Part shown: positions 11,136-22,751 of the stretch, piece after piece | Position numbering within the stretch: the stretch's first letter is position 1 | How the letters are laid out: each line of letters begins with the position of its first letter | Source: Brassica napus | Taxonomy: Eukaryota; Streptophyta; Magnoliopsida; Brassicales; Brassicaceae | DNA length: 64,000 nt | Direction: 5' to 3' | Assembly (NCBI RefSeq): GCF_020379485.1 | Contig: NC_063448.1 | Location: 46,447,218 to 46,511,217 of the forward strand | Position numbers and translations under genes: made by a program | The notes under the pieces: model-generated | What the model saw: the letters and a program-made list of their open reading frames with translations, nothing else | The model's database searches: none | What the model was told of the DNA's origin: nothing

Positions 11136-11618
11136 TGATTGAAGCTTCGAGATGATTCTTTCCTTGTGATCTTCTTCTTCAAAATCTCTCTCGGATTCCT
11201 AAAGTAATCTCATTTATTTATTACTTGTAGCACTTTGGTCTCCACGAAAACAAACTCTCCAGACGCTTCTTTACACGTGGGACCAACCTTTTGTCTAACT
11301 AATAAACTCTCGGTTTCGGATACGGATCAGTTTTAAAATCCCACAAAACTCAAAATCGTAACTGAACCGAAAACCAAAAATTTCGGCTGGGTTTGGTTGT
11401 TTTGGGTAAAATCGGCAGGCCTACTAGAGTCTCTTAAGCCTTTTGTCTTTCTTGATTAAAATCTATGAAGTCGTTACCTTTTGTTTTTCTTGATTTATGC
11501 AAATCTAAAATTACATTTTATCCACCGATTTTTAAAAAGATCAACTTTTTGGTGAGACAATGTTATGGGCAACTTGATGTAATTTGTATACAAACGATAA
11601 GATAAACATACAACATTA
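11136..11618. other. RBL14 upstream region
   Basis: Promoter side of RBL14. A short stretch at about 11325-11400 is rich in ACCGAAAACC-type words, like the larger array at 61.4-63.5 kb, and may be a repeat remnant. No clear TATA box is assigned. Confidence 0.4.
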
Positions 11619-12685
11619 GAGCATCTCCGAGAAAAAGAACTTTATTTTGAAGTTTCAAAAACTTTATATTTAAAGTTTAAAGATGTTCTTCTTCGAAAAC
11701 AAAACTTCAAACTCAACTTCAAACTATTTGTATTTTATAATACGGATCTTATATTTGTCATAATTAATTTGAATTCATAAAACTTTTATAAATAACTAGC
11801 ACATATATAAACATATTATAACAATATAAATTAATAAAATATTCTATAAAAATTTAAATAAAAATAACTTAATTAATATTAAACTTCAAACGAAATATCA
11901 TATTATTCAATAAAATGATTTTCGTAATGCATATATGATCTATTAGTGCATTTCAAAGTAAAAATGGCTATCCTCATTTTTACTTTATAGATTACGAGTT
12001 AAAAATTGTTGAAATCGGATAATATTGATACCTGTAAATACATAAGATCGGAACAAGAAAGTAAAAGAAAAACATAAAATATTGCTAAAAGACTAATTTT
12101 TTTTGATGATATTAATACTCGTGAATATATTTGATATGAACAATAAAAAATTGTACGAAAAATACATCAAAAACAACAACAACAACAACAACCATCTTCA
12201 GTTACACAAAAAAATTGGACAATATTTGAAAATTTTGAAGGTTCCAGATCAAACTTACCCGACTATTAGTATTGTTGTAATATTTAAATTTGTAAACTAG
12301 TTATGTCTTCATGTAATTTTAAAAAATCTTTTTTGTTAAGTTTCTTTTGTATATTATTGTTGTCTAAATATAGTTTAAAATATTTTAAATCTTATTTTAA
12401 AGTTTTATTTAATTTTATTTGTAAAATTTAAAATCTGTAAACAAAAATTAAAATATATATGAGATATAACTTTTTTAAGGATTAAAACAATAAACAAAAA
12501 AATATTGATGTGTGATTATAGAGACCAAAATGCAAATAAAAATATGAAACTTCAAGTTTTGAGGAGTGAAACTTCAAATACAGAATTTCACTCTTCAAAA
12601 CTTCTTTTTCTTTAAACTTCTTTTTGGAGAAAGAACAGTAAAAAACTTCATATTTGAAGTTATATACTGTGTTTTGGAGATGCTC
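11619..12685. mobile_element. Non-autonomous TIR element (GAGCATCTCC family)
   Basis: A 1.07-kb AT-rich segment that starts GAGCATCTCC and ends GGAGATGCTC, a perfect 10-bp inverted terminal repeat. Subterminal AACTTCAAA / TTTGAAGTT words recur at both ends. It has no coding capacity. No clear target duplication was found, so the superfamily is left open. A second element with similar ends lies at 52.3-53.3 kb. Confidence 0.65.
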
Positions 12686-12713
12686 TTGAGTTAGTTAAAG
12701 GATTTTTATCATC

Positions 12714-13344
12714 CTAGTGACTGTCATCAGCTTTAGGCCTAGTGTTGATAAGCATTTTGCGAAGCATTGTGTTCTCGTTCATCAAAGTAGAGATCTTCTC
12801 CTCAAGCTCATTATTGTTGTTCTGCAACTCGTTAGCTCTTGATTCCATATCACCCACATACACTTTCTTCCTCTCCCTCGCTTCTTGTGCCGATACCCTA
12901 TTCCTCAACAATCTGTTTATTTCATACCAAAACCAACGCACATTCATTATCACTTCTTTCACGTTTCAATTGCATAACTTTAGTAAAAATGACTGATTCA
13001 TTTGACCGCTTGTGGCTTCTGTATTCTTTATCGACTGGGTCTCGTCCACGGCCCCGCTTGGCGGTTGAAGTTACGTTTTGGGTCTGGTCAATCTCCGGTT
13101 TGCTGACTCCGTCGTCGGCGTTGCTGCTTAGAACACCTGTTGATCCAGCTGCTTCCATGTCAAGAACCATCAACAACTCCTCCTCGTCACTCTCCTCTGA
13201 AAATTATACAAACCCATTTTCTTAAAACCAAAATAAAGAGCAAAAAAAAAAAAAATCATTAAAAACAAGTAAACAACTACCAGTTTTGTGCTTCTTGGGG
13301 GAAGAAAAGGAACTCGAGTTCCCATTGCGTCGTTGAAGAGACAT
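12714..13344 (-). CDS. HYH: bZIP transcription factor HYH (HY5 homologue)
   Basis: Three exons on the minus strand: 13344-13281 ([12 protein letters not shown]...), 13196-13007 and 12912-12714. The GT-AG splices keep frame and give 150 residues, close to Arabidopsis HYH. HYH works with HY5 as a DNA-binding activator of light-responsive genes. Residues about 21-34 ([13 protein letters not shown]) form the acidic motif that in HY5/HYH binds the COP1 WD40 domain for ubiquitin-dependent turnover in darkness. The basic region ([14 protein letters not shown]) and leucine zipper ([29 protein letters not shown]) follow. Two basic-region positions differ from the sequence I recall for the family: RSHKR for RSLKR and SAQEAR for SAQQAR. 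Exon 2 runs in frame into the intron (to a stop), so careless annotation could mis-model it. The neighbouring RBL14 gene supports orthology to At3g17609. Confidence 0.95.
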
Positions 13345-13959
13345 CAATATATTTTACTTGTCTTTTCAGATTTTGCTGAAGACCAGAGTAGTAGAGAGAG
13401 TAACATGTTAAAGAGAATACCGAACCAATGAAATGGCTTCTCTTTCTCTTCTTTGGGACCACTGCAAAGTCTGAAACCAATCAAACACCACCAAATAACT
13501 CTGTAACTCGTTTTGACGTAAAAGTCTTGAAAATGTTATGTTTGGCTTATAGAAGAACACGTATGTTCATGCAAGACCACAAGTGCAAGAGTCTCTCTCA
13601 ATCCAATGGTCGAAATTAACAGAGCATATATAATGTATCTCCATTTTCCTTTTTACACTATACTACCTGATTGAGATTCTAAAGTCTTTGATTGAGACCA
13701 CAATTGATTGTCCTGTTTTTGCTTTTAAAGTCTTTGTTCATGATTTCTTATGGAAACAAAGCTTTATTGACAGAGCGTGTGGGTTTTAAGACCATAATTA
13801 CTGTCTAGAACAATACAAACGTACTACAGACAAAGTCAGAGACTATGTGCGTCTATTTGTTTGCATGGCGTAGAAGGCATGCACAACACACTCATCATGT
13901 AGCCATATATTGATGATAGTCCGATATATACCTTTTGGTTTCTATTCCTTGCTTTTGTG
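13345..13959. other. HYH upstream region
   Basis: Promoter side of HYH. It contains mixed-composition sequence with no recognised repeat. Several ACGT-core words (for example ACACGTATG near 13557) could be bZIP or light-response sites, but the match is too short to call. Confidence 0.4.
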
Positions 13960-14552
13960 AACTTAATTTATACCACCATTTATTTGACCAAAAAAAAAAG
14001 TGGGCTTTTTGCAGAATTGACCTATAACTTAAAGTCAAACACAAAACTAACCTCATTTTTTGTGAAAATTGGTTTTGCCCTATTCACCCCACAAGTTCAT
14101 ATAATTTACGAAAATGCCATCAATTTTTTTTTTCTTTTTTTTTTCGAAAATGACATTTTTACTCTCTCACCCTCATCATCTTCAAGTAATTACAAGATCA
14201 CCATTGTCATCAATACCACAACCACCATGAACAACCAATTTGAAGCTCTTAATGCTCCCAAAATCGATTTACCCTTCTTCTTTTTCCATTCTTGTGAACT
14301 AAACACAACATATCTCTCACTTTCTCTCCACAATGAGCTAAAAAAACCCAAGATTTTGATTCTAAATTTTTTATGGTTCATAGAGTCATAGAAGCTAACG
14401 ATTTTGGGTGGGTTACTTTCGTTTGTGATTTTGTGAGCTTGGAGAAGCCTTATGTATGCTAAGGAACTTATCTCACCAATTTAAGGTATGACATCGAGTT
14501 TTTTTCCAGATCTGTTCGTCAGACGACTTACTTGGGAAGTCGTCTGGCTGTA

Positions 14553-15395
14553 GACAACTTACCTGGAAGTCGTCTGGTCAACGCAGAGGTTATTTTTGCA
14601 ATTGACTTTGAAATTTGTAACCTGAGACGACTGAAAGTTAAGTCGTCTGTTTTTGTTTGGTTTCAAAAAAAATTCCAAAGAACCTAGACGACTTACATTT
14701 CAGTCGTCATAGGTTAGTTTTGCATTTGACTGGATAATTTCAGAAGTTTGACTTCCCCAGACGACTTACATTTCAGTCGTCTGGCGAAAATTAAAATAAC
14801 AATATTTTTTAAAAAGTAGACGACTTACAATTAAGTCGTCATAGGTTAGTTTTGCAATTGAAAAAAAAAACTTCAAAATTTAATTATACACAGACGACTT
14901 ATAATTCAGTCGTCCACGAGACGACTTACTTGTAAGTCGTCCAGGATTTTTTTTTCCGAGATTCTGGTCAAACCTCGTAAATCCTGGACGACTTACATTT
15001 CAGTCGTCTCGTGGACGACTGAATTATAAGTCGTCTGTATATAATTAATTCTTGAAGTTTTTTTTTTCAATTGCAAAACTAACCTATGACGACTTAACTG
15101 TAAGTCGTCGACTTTTAAAAAAATATTATTATTTTAATTTTCACTTGACGACTGAAATGTAAGTCGTCCAGAAAAGTCAAACTTCTGAAATAATCCAGTC
15201 AAATGCAAAACTAACCTATGACGACTGAAATGTAAGTCGTCTAGCCTTTTTGGAGTTTTTTTTAGCCAAACAATAGTAGATGACTTATTTTTCAGTCGTC
15301 CGAAATAACAGATTTCAAAGTCAATTGCAAAAATAACCTCTGCGTTGACCAGACGACGTATAGTTTAGTCGTCTGGACAACTTAGATTGAGGTCA
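14553..15395. repeat. Long imperfect palindrome of about 840 bp
   Basis: Two arms of about 410-430 bp meet near 14965. The outer left arm (14570-14615, GTCTGGTCAACGCAGAGG...) pairs with 15315-15360 (CCTCTGCGTTGACCAGAC). The inner arms repeat the same landmarks in mirror order. Within each arm, 22-bp mini-palindromes of the form GACGACTTAC-AT-TTCAGTCGTC recur about every 60-100 bp. A transcript would fold into a very long nested hairpin. Confidence 0.88.
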
Positions 15396-15984
15396 TCCGC
15401 GTCTTCTCCACTAGTTTTTAAGTCTTCTACGTTAGTTTTTGAATAACTTGTATTTTTAAGAGTGATAAGTAACTTCAAGATATGTAAAACTCATATTTAC
15501 AAAATATGTTCTCTCCTTTAGTTTTACTAAATTTGACTAAGTTTTTCAACGCAAACTTATAATAAAATATGATATGCTTTGACTAGTTACTGTTGTTTGT
15601 TTCCATCTCTTAAGTATTATAGTTATAGACAATAATGATGACTATTGTTATGAGTTGGAAGAAGGGTTAAAATGCTTCTTAAAATGTTGTATCAATATAA
15701 AGCTACCAACATTCTTGTTTATTAAGATGAGAAAAAGGCCATTGGAGTTTATTATTGCATATGAGAGATCCAAAAATAAGAAAAAGGCTACTGAAGTCTA
15801 TTATTTCATTGATTTGTAAATGTGTAAACACATTATTAGCACATTTAATACATCTTGGAAAACATTATTACTGATTTTACAAAAAATTCACAACTAAAAG
15901 AGTAGACATGCAATTCACAAAACAGACCACAAACAAAACTATTATAGATCATTCCTCTACAAAGACAAGCTTGGATTCCACTTG

Positions 15985-17090
15985 AGTAGACAAGACCACA
16001 CGACTTTTAAGAAGTCCAGACGACTTCTAAGAAGTCCAGACGACTTCCAGGAAGTTCAGACGACTTCCAGGAAGTTCAGACGACTTCCAGACGACTTTAC
16101 AGGAAGTCCAGACGACTTTACAGGAAGTCCAGATGATTTTACAGGAAGTCCAGACGACTTTGTCAGAAGACTTCCAAGAAGTCCAGACGACTTCCAGACG
16201 ACTTCCAGACGACTAACAGGTAAGTCGTCCCAGAAGTCTTCCAGATCTGAAAAACCTGCATATTAAATCCAGATCTGAAAAACCTGCATATCCAAAAACG
16301 TTCAAATGGCTTAAAACAGAAAAAATGAGTGAAAGATTAGATAAATCTACCTTTACAGAACACACAAAAATACATATCTAAAAATAATAGATCTACCTTT
16401 AAATTAGTGGAAGATGAGTACAATCTAATTAAAAACCTGCAAAAAAGATAGATTAGTAAGAAAGATATGAGACAAAACTGGAAAATTCATATAAAGTTTG
16501 GTGTTTTCAAGTCAAAGAGATTAGAGTGGGTTTGGAGAGTTTTAGTTTGGTAAAAAAGTAAGAACTTTAGACAACAAGAAGTTACCAAATGAAGAAAAAT
16601 CAGACATAAGAACTTACCAAAACGCTCAGATCTATTATGAAAGGGAGACTTCGTCAAAAAGACTTCCATGAAGTCCAGACGACTTCCTGGAAGTCCAGAC
16701 GACTTCCTGGAAGTCCAGACGACTTTGTCAGAAGACTTCCAAGAAGTCCATACGACTTCCAGACGACTAACAGGTAAGTCGCCCAAGAAGTCTTCCAGAT
16801 CTGAAAAACCTGCATATCAAATCCAGATCTGAAAAACCTGCATATCCAAAAACGTTCAAATGACTTAAAAATAGAGAAAATAAGTGGAAGATTAGATAAA
16901 TCTACATTTGTAGAACACACAAAAATACATATCTAAAATTAATAGATTTACCTTTAAATTAGTGGAAGATGAGTACCATTTGATTAAAAACCTGCAAAAG
17001 AGATAGATTAGTAAGAAATACATGAGACAAAACTGAAAAATTCATATAAAGTTTGGTGTTTTCAAGTCAAAGAGATTAGAGAGAGGTTGA
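15985..17090. repeat. 553-bp direct duplication carrying GACGACTTCC arrays
   Basis: Two similar blocks (about 15985-16515 and 16650-17090) with landmarks offset by 553 bp: GACTAACAGGTAAGTC occurs at 16211 and 16764. Each starts with an array of AGTCCAGACGACTTCC-type units of about 20-26 bp and continues into a shared AT-rich tail. The first array is longer. Repeat-derived open frames on both strands (for example 15982-16266) have low complexity and are not genes. Confidence 0.8.
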
Positions 17091-17210
17091 AGAGTTTTAG
17101 AATGATGAACATTACATTTTTGTTGCAGCCATTTGAGAGGAGGAGAGAGAATGTGTAAATTTTTCTTTATATAGGGAGACAAAAAATCCAATTAGGTTAA
17201 ATATTTTGAC

Positions 17211-17635
17211 TCAGACGACTTCCTGGACGACTTACATTTCAGTCGTCTGGTGAAGAGTTATATCAAACCAGACGACTTACATGTAAGTCGTCCAGAAGAG
17301 TTTAATATTTTTAGCGGTAAATTAAATATTTTTAGCGGGAAACTAAAATAGAAGACTTTCCAGACGACTTACAAGTAAGTCGTCTGGTTTAAATTATTTA
17401 AGCGGGAAAATAATTTTTAAAAAAAAATTTAGGCGGGAATATTTGGACGACTTACATTTCAGTCGTCTGTTTTAATTTCTTCACCAGACGACTGAAATGT
17501 AAGTCGTCCGAGTAAAATGATCCGGTTAGATTAAAACGTACATTGATAAAATTAAAGGTTTTTTACGATGTGGACGACTGAAATATACGTCGTCCGAGTA
17601 AATTATTCAACAGACGACTGAAATATAAGTCGTCC
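17211..17635. repeat. Cluster of GACGACTTAC mini-palindromes
   Basis: About six copies of short palindromes of the GACGACTTACATNTNAGTCGTC type, separated by AT-rich spacers containing TTTAGCGGG-like words. They resemble the mini-palindromes in the 14.5-15.4 kb structure. One more copy lies at about 18010-18070. Confidence 0.75.
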
Positions 17636-18240
17636 ACACCCTAAACATAACCCCTAAACTTAATTATCTAATTAAAGACTTCATAAAATCAAATCAAACT
17701 TGAAAAGTGTTTCCTATACACATAAATAAACACATATAGGTGAAAACTAATTTTTGAAAAAAACATTTTTGTTTTCCAAAATCTAACCCTAACAATACAT
17801 ACAATACTACAACATATGTTTGCCAAACTCCTAAACCAAAGTATTTCATGATTCACTACTTCCACTCATCTATCTTCAAAACAAATCAATTTTATCATAT
17901 CTTAATTTATATCACTTAAAACTATTTATAATTATTTGATTTTTATTTTTCACGCATCAAAATATTTTTTTTACAAGATTTATAAATTATTTTTAAAATA
18001 AACAGGTACCAGACGACTTACACTTCAGTCGTCCAGACGACTTCCAACATCTCAGACGACTCAGACGATTTACTAGGGCTATATTCGTAAAAATGGCTTC
18101 TGTTTTTTTGTTTAGTCACAAGGGGCTGAGCTGTAATTTCACTAGGCTTTTAGGTTAGTTTTGCATTTGATTCAAGTTTGGGTATAGGTTTGGGGTTAAA
18201 ATCAAAGTATACCATTAACTTTCTTTTGTATTATTTTTAA

Positions 18241-19434
18241 TAATGGGATGGATTCCTGATCAAAACCAGACTAGTCCCAAGGCTTGTTGAAATGCGGCTA
18301 TTCTTGCCACTCAAATTGAACACTAGCTTAGTAAATTGTGGAACTCGGTTCCTAGTTTTTATCTACGACGAGCTAGTCCACTGTACACAGAAACAAACAA
18401 CCAGACCACACCTTATTGGTTATGAATTTTATTGGTAATTAACACCATGGTGGAATAAGTTAACAGATGTTCAGGTTTTGTAATTATTAAGATTTTATAA
18501 TCGCAAGTATTGTATTCTAAAAAAAGAAAACGTAATTATTAGTATTCTAATTTAGCTAACAATTTTAATAATTTTTCTCTAGGAATATCAAGAAATTTAT
18601 CGGCTTTATCCGTAATGAATCCTGAATTAGAGGTTATAAATCATTGAGACTCGGACTTGTCACTAGAACCGGCCGGCTCTAGATGGCTAGATCAAATGCG
18701 ACTAACTTTGGTATTTTGGAGCTTTCTGGCGGGTTTAATAAGAAAATAAGGTTTGAAATCTCTGTTGGTGATTTATTAATGCTGGTTAAAATAATCTTAT
18801 TTATCACTCTTACATGATATTATACAAAATTAACGTACATAAACTTTTTGTCGTATTATCTTTCAAGATTCAGGACTAATACACATTAAAAACCTATGGC
18901 CTGTCGACCTTTGGTTTGTGCTATTTTTATCCGTTTTCTTCTTCAAATTGGATAATGAGTCAGATTATGTGTAATGTGTATCACCCAAAGGGATCCCCGT
19001 GCCTTAAAATCAACTAAAATAATTTGATGTCACTTTTTGACGAAGTACTATCCAAATGATTGATTTTCATCAGCAGCTAGCAGACATTCATTTTGTTTGT
19101 AGGACTATATATATGATTTGATTATATGAAGTTGTATGCAAACGTGGAGATATGATTGCATCTTTGTCTATGCATGAACATGCCACGTTAATTTAGGAGT
19201 ACATCTTATGATAATGATCTACATCTTATGATAATGATCTCTCTTGTTATAACTTTTTGGTACAGTGCTATTGCATGCCTCTATATATTACTTCCATAAA
19301 CGTCTAATCTACGATAGCCACAAAGATGTAACTAAGCTAAAAACTAAACTGTTTTGGTTTTCTTGTTCTAGCATTATAAAGTTAATCTACGATAGGCACA
19401 AAGATGCATGCATGAAATCGGTCTTAACATATAG
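18241..19434. other. Intergenic sequence, no gene seen
   Basis: AT-rich DNA between two transposon blocks. The only clear structure is a 20-bp tandem duplication at 19201-19240 (ACATCTTATGATAATGATCT twice). No coding signal was recognised. Confidence 0.5.
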
Positions 19435-19437
19435 TAA

Positions 19438-21100
19438 GGCGTTGTTCGCTTGCTCACCTACGTGATCCATCTGGGTGAAGATACAAATCGATGTTCATTT
19501 TGTGTATTATAATGCTACATTCAGATGGACCACCCAGCTGAATTTTTAAAAACTCATATCAAATTCTCGCCCAAATGAAGGTGAGTCTTGATGGTGCATC
19601 TGGATGCAGATGCACGAACTAGTCCAAAATCATAAATGACAAAAATGACCTTTTATAATCAAAATATTATTTTCAAACCGTAAATTTCATTTTTTTTTGC
19701 ATATATATTTTTCCGCCGGAACCAAAAAATGCATTTTCCCGCAAAAACTGAAAAACACTTTACCGCCAAAACCGCAAAATGCGTTTTTCCTCAAAAAACG
19801 TAAAAGTAAAACGCACATTTCGATAAAAACACACTTTTCGGCCAAACCAGTAAAACCACACTTTTCGGCCAAACAAGTAAAACAACACTTTTCGGCCAAA
19901 ACCGGAAAAGTGCATTTTCCCGCCAAAACCAAAACACGTTTTCCCGCCAAAACCTCAAAATCGCATATTCCCGTCAAAACCTCAAAAAGCATTTATCCTG
20001 CCAAAACCGGAAAAATCATTTTCTCACCAAAACCGGAAAAATGCAATGCAATTTTACAGCCAAAACCGGAAAATACATTTTCTCGCCAAAACCGAAAAAA
20101 TGCAATTTCCCGCCAAAACCGAAAAAATGCAATTTCCCGCCAAAACTAGAAAAACGTATTTTCCCGCCAAAACTGGAAAAACGTATTTTCCCGCCAAAAC
20201 TGGAAAAACGTATTTTCCCGCCAAAACCGGAAAACGTATTTTCTCGCCAAAACCGGAAAACACAATCTTCCCGCCAAAACCGGAAAAACGCATTTTCTCG
20301 CCAAAACCAAAAAACACAATTTTTCCGCTAAAACCGGAAAAATGCATTTTCCCGCCAAAACCGGAAAATACATTTTCTCGCCAAAACCGGAAAAACACAA
20401 TTTTCCCGCCAAAACTGGAAAAACGTATTTTTTCCCGCCAAAACCGGAAAAATGCATTTCTCGCCAAAACCGAAAAAATGCATTTTCCTGCCAAAACTGG
20501 AAAAATGTATTTTTTCCGCCAAAACCGCAAAAAATATTTTCCGCCAAAAACACAAAAATGCACTTTTCCCGTCAAAAACGCCAAAATGCACATTTCCTTC
20601 GAAAACCGCAAAAAAATGCATTTTCCCGCCAAAATCGCCAAAAAAACTTTTCCCCTCAAACCTGCAAAAATACACTTTTTCGTCAAAAACACATTTTCCG
20701 CCAAAACCGCAAAACACACTTTTCCCGCAAAAACCACAAAAATATATTTTCTGCCAAATCCATAAAAACGTATTTTTCCGCTAAAACCACAAAATGCACT
20801 TTTTCGTCAAAACACATTTTTTCCTCAAAAACCGTACAAATATTTTTTCGCCAAAACCGTAAAAATGTTATTTACCTCTGAAGCGTAAAAAAATATATTT
20901 TAGTCATTTTGTTAACAAGTCCACCTGAATGCAGATGCAAATTAAAAAATGAAAAGCATACGAACATAGTTGCGTTCAGATGATTTATCTGTATGCATGG
21001 ACGAAATGAAGAAACGAACAACACCTAGATGGAGCATCTGGATAAGACATCTAAGTGAACCATCTGGATGCATTTTCAAAATGTACAAACGAACAAGACC
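19438..21100. mobile_element. PIF/Harbinger-like non-autonomous element
   Basis: A 1,663-bp element. Its left end GGCGTTGTTCGCTTG and the reverse complement of its right end, GGTCTTGTTCGTTTG, form an imperfect inverted terminal repeat. It is flanked by TAA at 19435-19437 and 21101-21103, the 3-bp TWA duplication of PIF/Harbinger insertions. Subterminal CATCTGGATGCA words recur at both sides. There is no transposase. The interior is almost entirely a minisatellite (19690-20880). Confidence 0.8.
19690..20880. repeat. Minisatellite, about 26-29-bp units
   Basis: About 40 degenerate copies of a unit close to TTTTCCCGCCAAAACCGGAA plus AAACGCA. Unit length varies by one to three bases and the right half is more diverged. 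The array lacks stop codons over long stretches in several frames on both strands, giving spurious open frames of up to 239 codons made of KTGKxxFPA-type repeats. I treat it as non-coding. Confidence 0.9.
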
Positions 21101-21103
21101 TAA

Positions 21104-22750
21104 GTGTTATCTAAAAGAAATATGATTTTGTTTTGTTTTGTTTTTGCTCTTACTTATGAGTTATCTCTTATGTACTAAATCACAAGTCACCTTGCCAATC
21201 AAATTATGACATATGGAAAATATTTACAAAATAAAATTAATTCAAGAAAAAAAAATTTCTATCCCAAAATTTCAGCGATTCTTTTTTCCATTTTATTATT
21301 CTCAAAATATTTCATCAGTTCATCCTTCATCAGTTCATCCACTTCTAAGTTAACTGACCATGATCTCAAACTGTTTTCTTTCTTATATAATTTTTATCTA
21401 CAAATTTACTCTCATTTTTTCTTTAGTTTTTCAGTTTGTCTCTATCGTCTCCACTATCAAAATACAAAACAACGAATCCTTTCATCTCTCTTAAATATCA
21501 ATTTGATCTCGACAAGTTCCTTCATATCTACTTTCTTTTTTTTGCACCAATTCAAAAATTTTATTACTCTTTTTTTTTACTGATTAATACTTAAAAGTTC
21601 ATCATCAACAAGTTTTTTAGATTGATATGGTGGATTGTGGCCGTCGTGCAGAGATTGATACTTGTACCCGATGTTGGAGAGATTCAGAGGAGTGAAAAAC
21701 TTTAAAGATTTTGTTGCAGACAGAATTTGCAGGTACTAATGGTGGTGTGTGTAATGAGTTCATATTAAACTTTTTTGGCAAAAACAGAGTAAAAAATGTA
21801 ACATTAATATATGTATTGTTCAATTTTTAAAATATTTTAGTTTGTTGTAGACATGTATGAGAAAGAAGTGATTTAGGTTTATTTAGACCTCTGCAACAAA
21901 TATTGGATCTGTGAAGAGTCTGGTCAAATGTTAACAGAATAAACAATTGAACTATGCAGGATTGATAGCATGCCTCTTGTGGAACATGGTGACAATAAAT
22001 GTAGCTTGGATCAAAGGATGAGGTTATTGTTTTTACCCGAGTGATTAGATTCAATTTGTTATTTCCACTGATCATGTCCATTCATCTGATTCTGATGCAA
22101 TCAGGTCCCACTCTATAGTGGGTCCATGGGGGCGTAAGTCTTATGGTATCGTCCTATTTACCGAGCTACCAGGTAATTACAACATGTTTTTTTACGTAAT
22201 CCATGGGGCGTAAGTTTGGAACATGTTTTTTTGTTTCTTACGTGGTAAGATATATCTTTTGATTACATCCTCATTGGTAGATTACTCTACATCAGAGTTC
22301 TTTCGCGAAGCCAAGATGTTTACACAAACCCTTCTCTAGGCCGGCAATCAACTACATAAAGACGTCAAGCCAAAATGTGTGGTTTAAACTAAACTAAATT
22401 TGTAATTTTAATCTTAAAAATTCAACAAACTATCAAAAGAAGCAACTTAGGTTTATTTTGTTTAATTGTGTGTTTTTGAAAAGAAAAAAAATATGTAACT
22501 AGCTAAAAATGCAATAAATGTATACACTAAATCCAACTTTATATTAACTTAAATCAAATATTTATAATTCTGTAATAAATCATTGTCTAAAGTTAGTGGA
22601 TCAAAGAAATTATTTTAAATGTAGTTTGGTGTATAATTTCTTATGTAATTTTTGAAAAATACTACAAATATTCAAGCAGTCTAATATTATGTGCAAATGT
22701 TCATATAATATTTATTGAAATTTATGATAAAAATAATTTTTGACAGAGTA
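21104..22750. other. Unresolved, possibly Helitron-derived sequence
   Basis: AT-rich DNA between the Harbinger-like element and a Helitron-type 3' terminus at 22785. A patch at about 21620-22150 is less AT-rich (GTGGATTGTGGCCG, GTGGGTCCATGGGGGCG) and could be a captured gene fragment, but I recognise no protein in it. No 5' Helitron end was identified. Confidence 0.35.
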
Positions 22751-22751
22751 A

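Larger units (their letters stand above)
13960..18240. mobile_element. Composite non-coding element of GACGACTT hairpin repeats
   Basis: This 4.3-kb stretch is unified by the word GACGACTT and its complement AAGTCGTC, repeated dozens of times in four clusters (about 14.5-15.4, 16.0-16.2, 16.7-16.8 and 17.2-18.1 kb). The left margin (near 13990-14075) and the reverse complement of the right margin (near 18150-18230) share a degenerate pattern ending in CAAAACTAACCT. This suggests long terminal inverted repeats and one large non-autonomous DNA transposon, perhaps Mutator-like. The boundaries are approximate and no transposase is present. The open frames inside come from the repeats. Confidence 0.5.

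Noticed and set aside
12103..12300. 65-codon frame with an Asn run
   Set aside because: It lies inside the AT-rich interior of a TIR element. The Asn run is an AAC microsatellite. No homology was recognised.
13957..14391. 144-codon plus-strand frame near the start of the hairpin element
   Set aside because: Low-complexity F/S/T/I-rich frame spanning poly-T and poly-A runs, with no domain. It is probably element interior, though capture of a gene fragment cannot be fully excluded.
15982..16266. 94-codon frame with SPDDFTG repeats
   Set aside because: It is a translation of the GACGACTT array. The composition is low complexity, there is no start context, and the array is duplicated 553 bp away with different frames.
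19697..20881. Several long open frames (up to 239 codons) on both strands, lysine/proline-rich repeats
   Set aside because: All are readings of a 26-29-bp minisatellite that lacks stop codons. Overlapping frames on both strands are equally long, which argues against selection on any of them.
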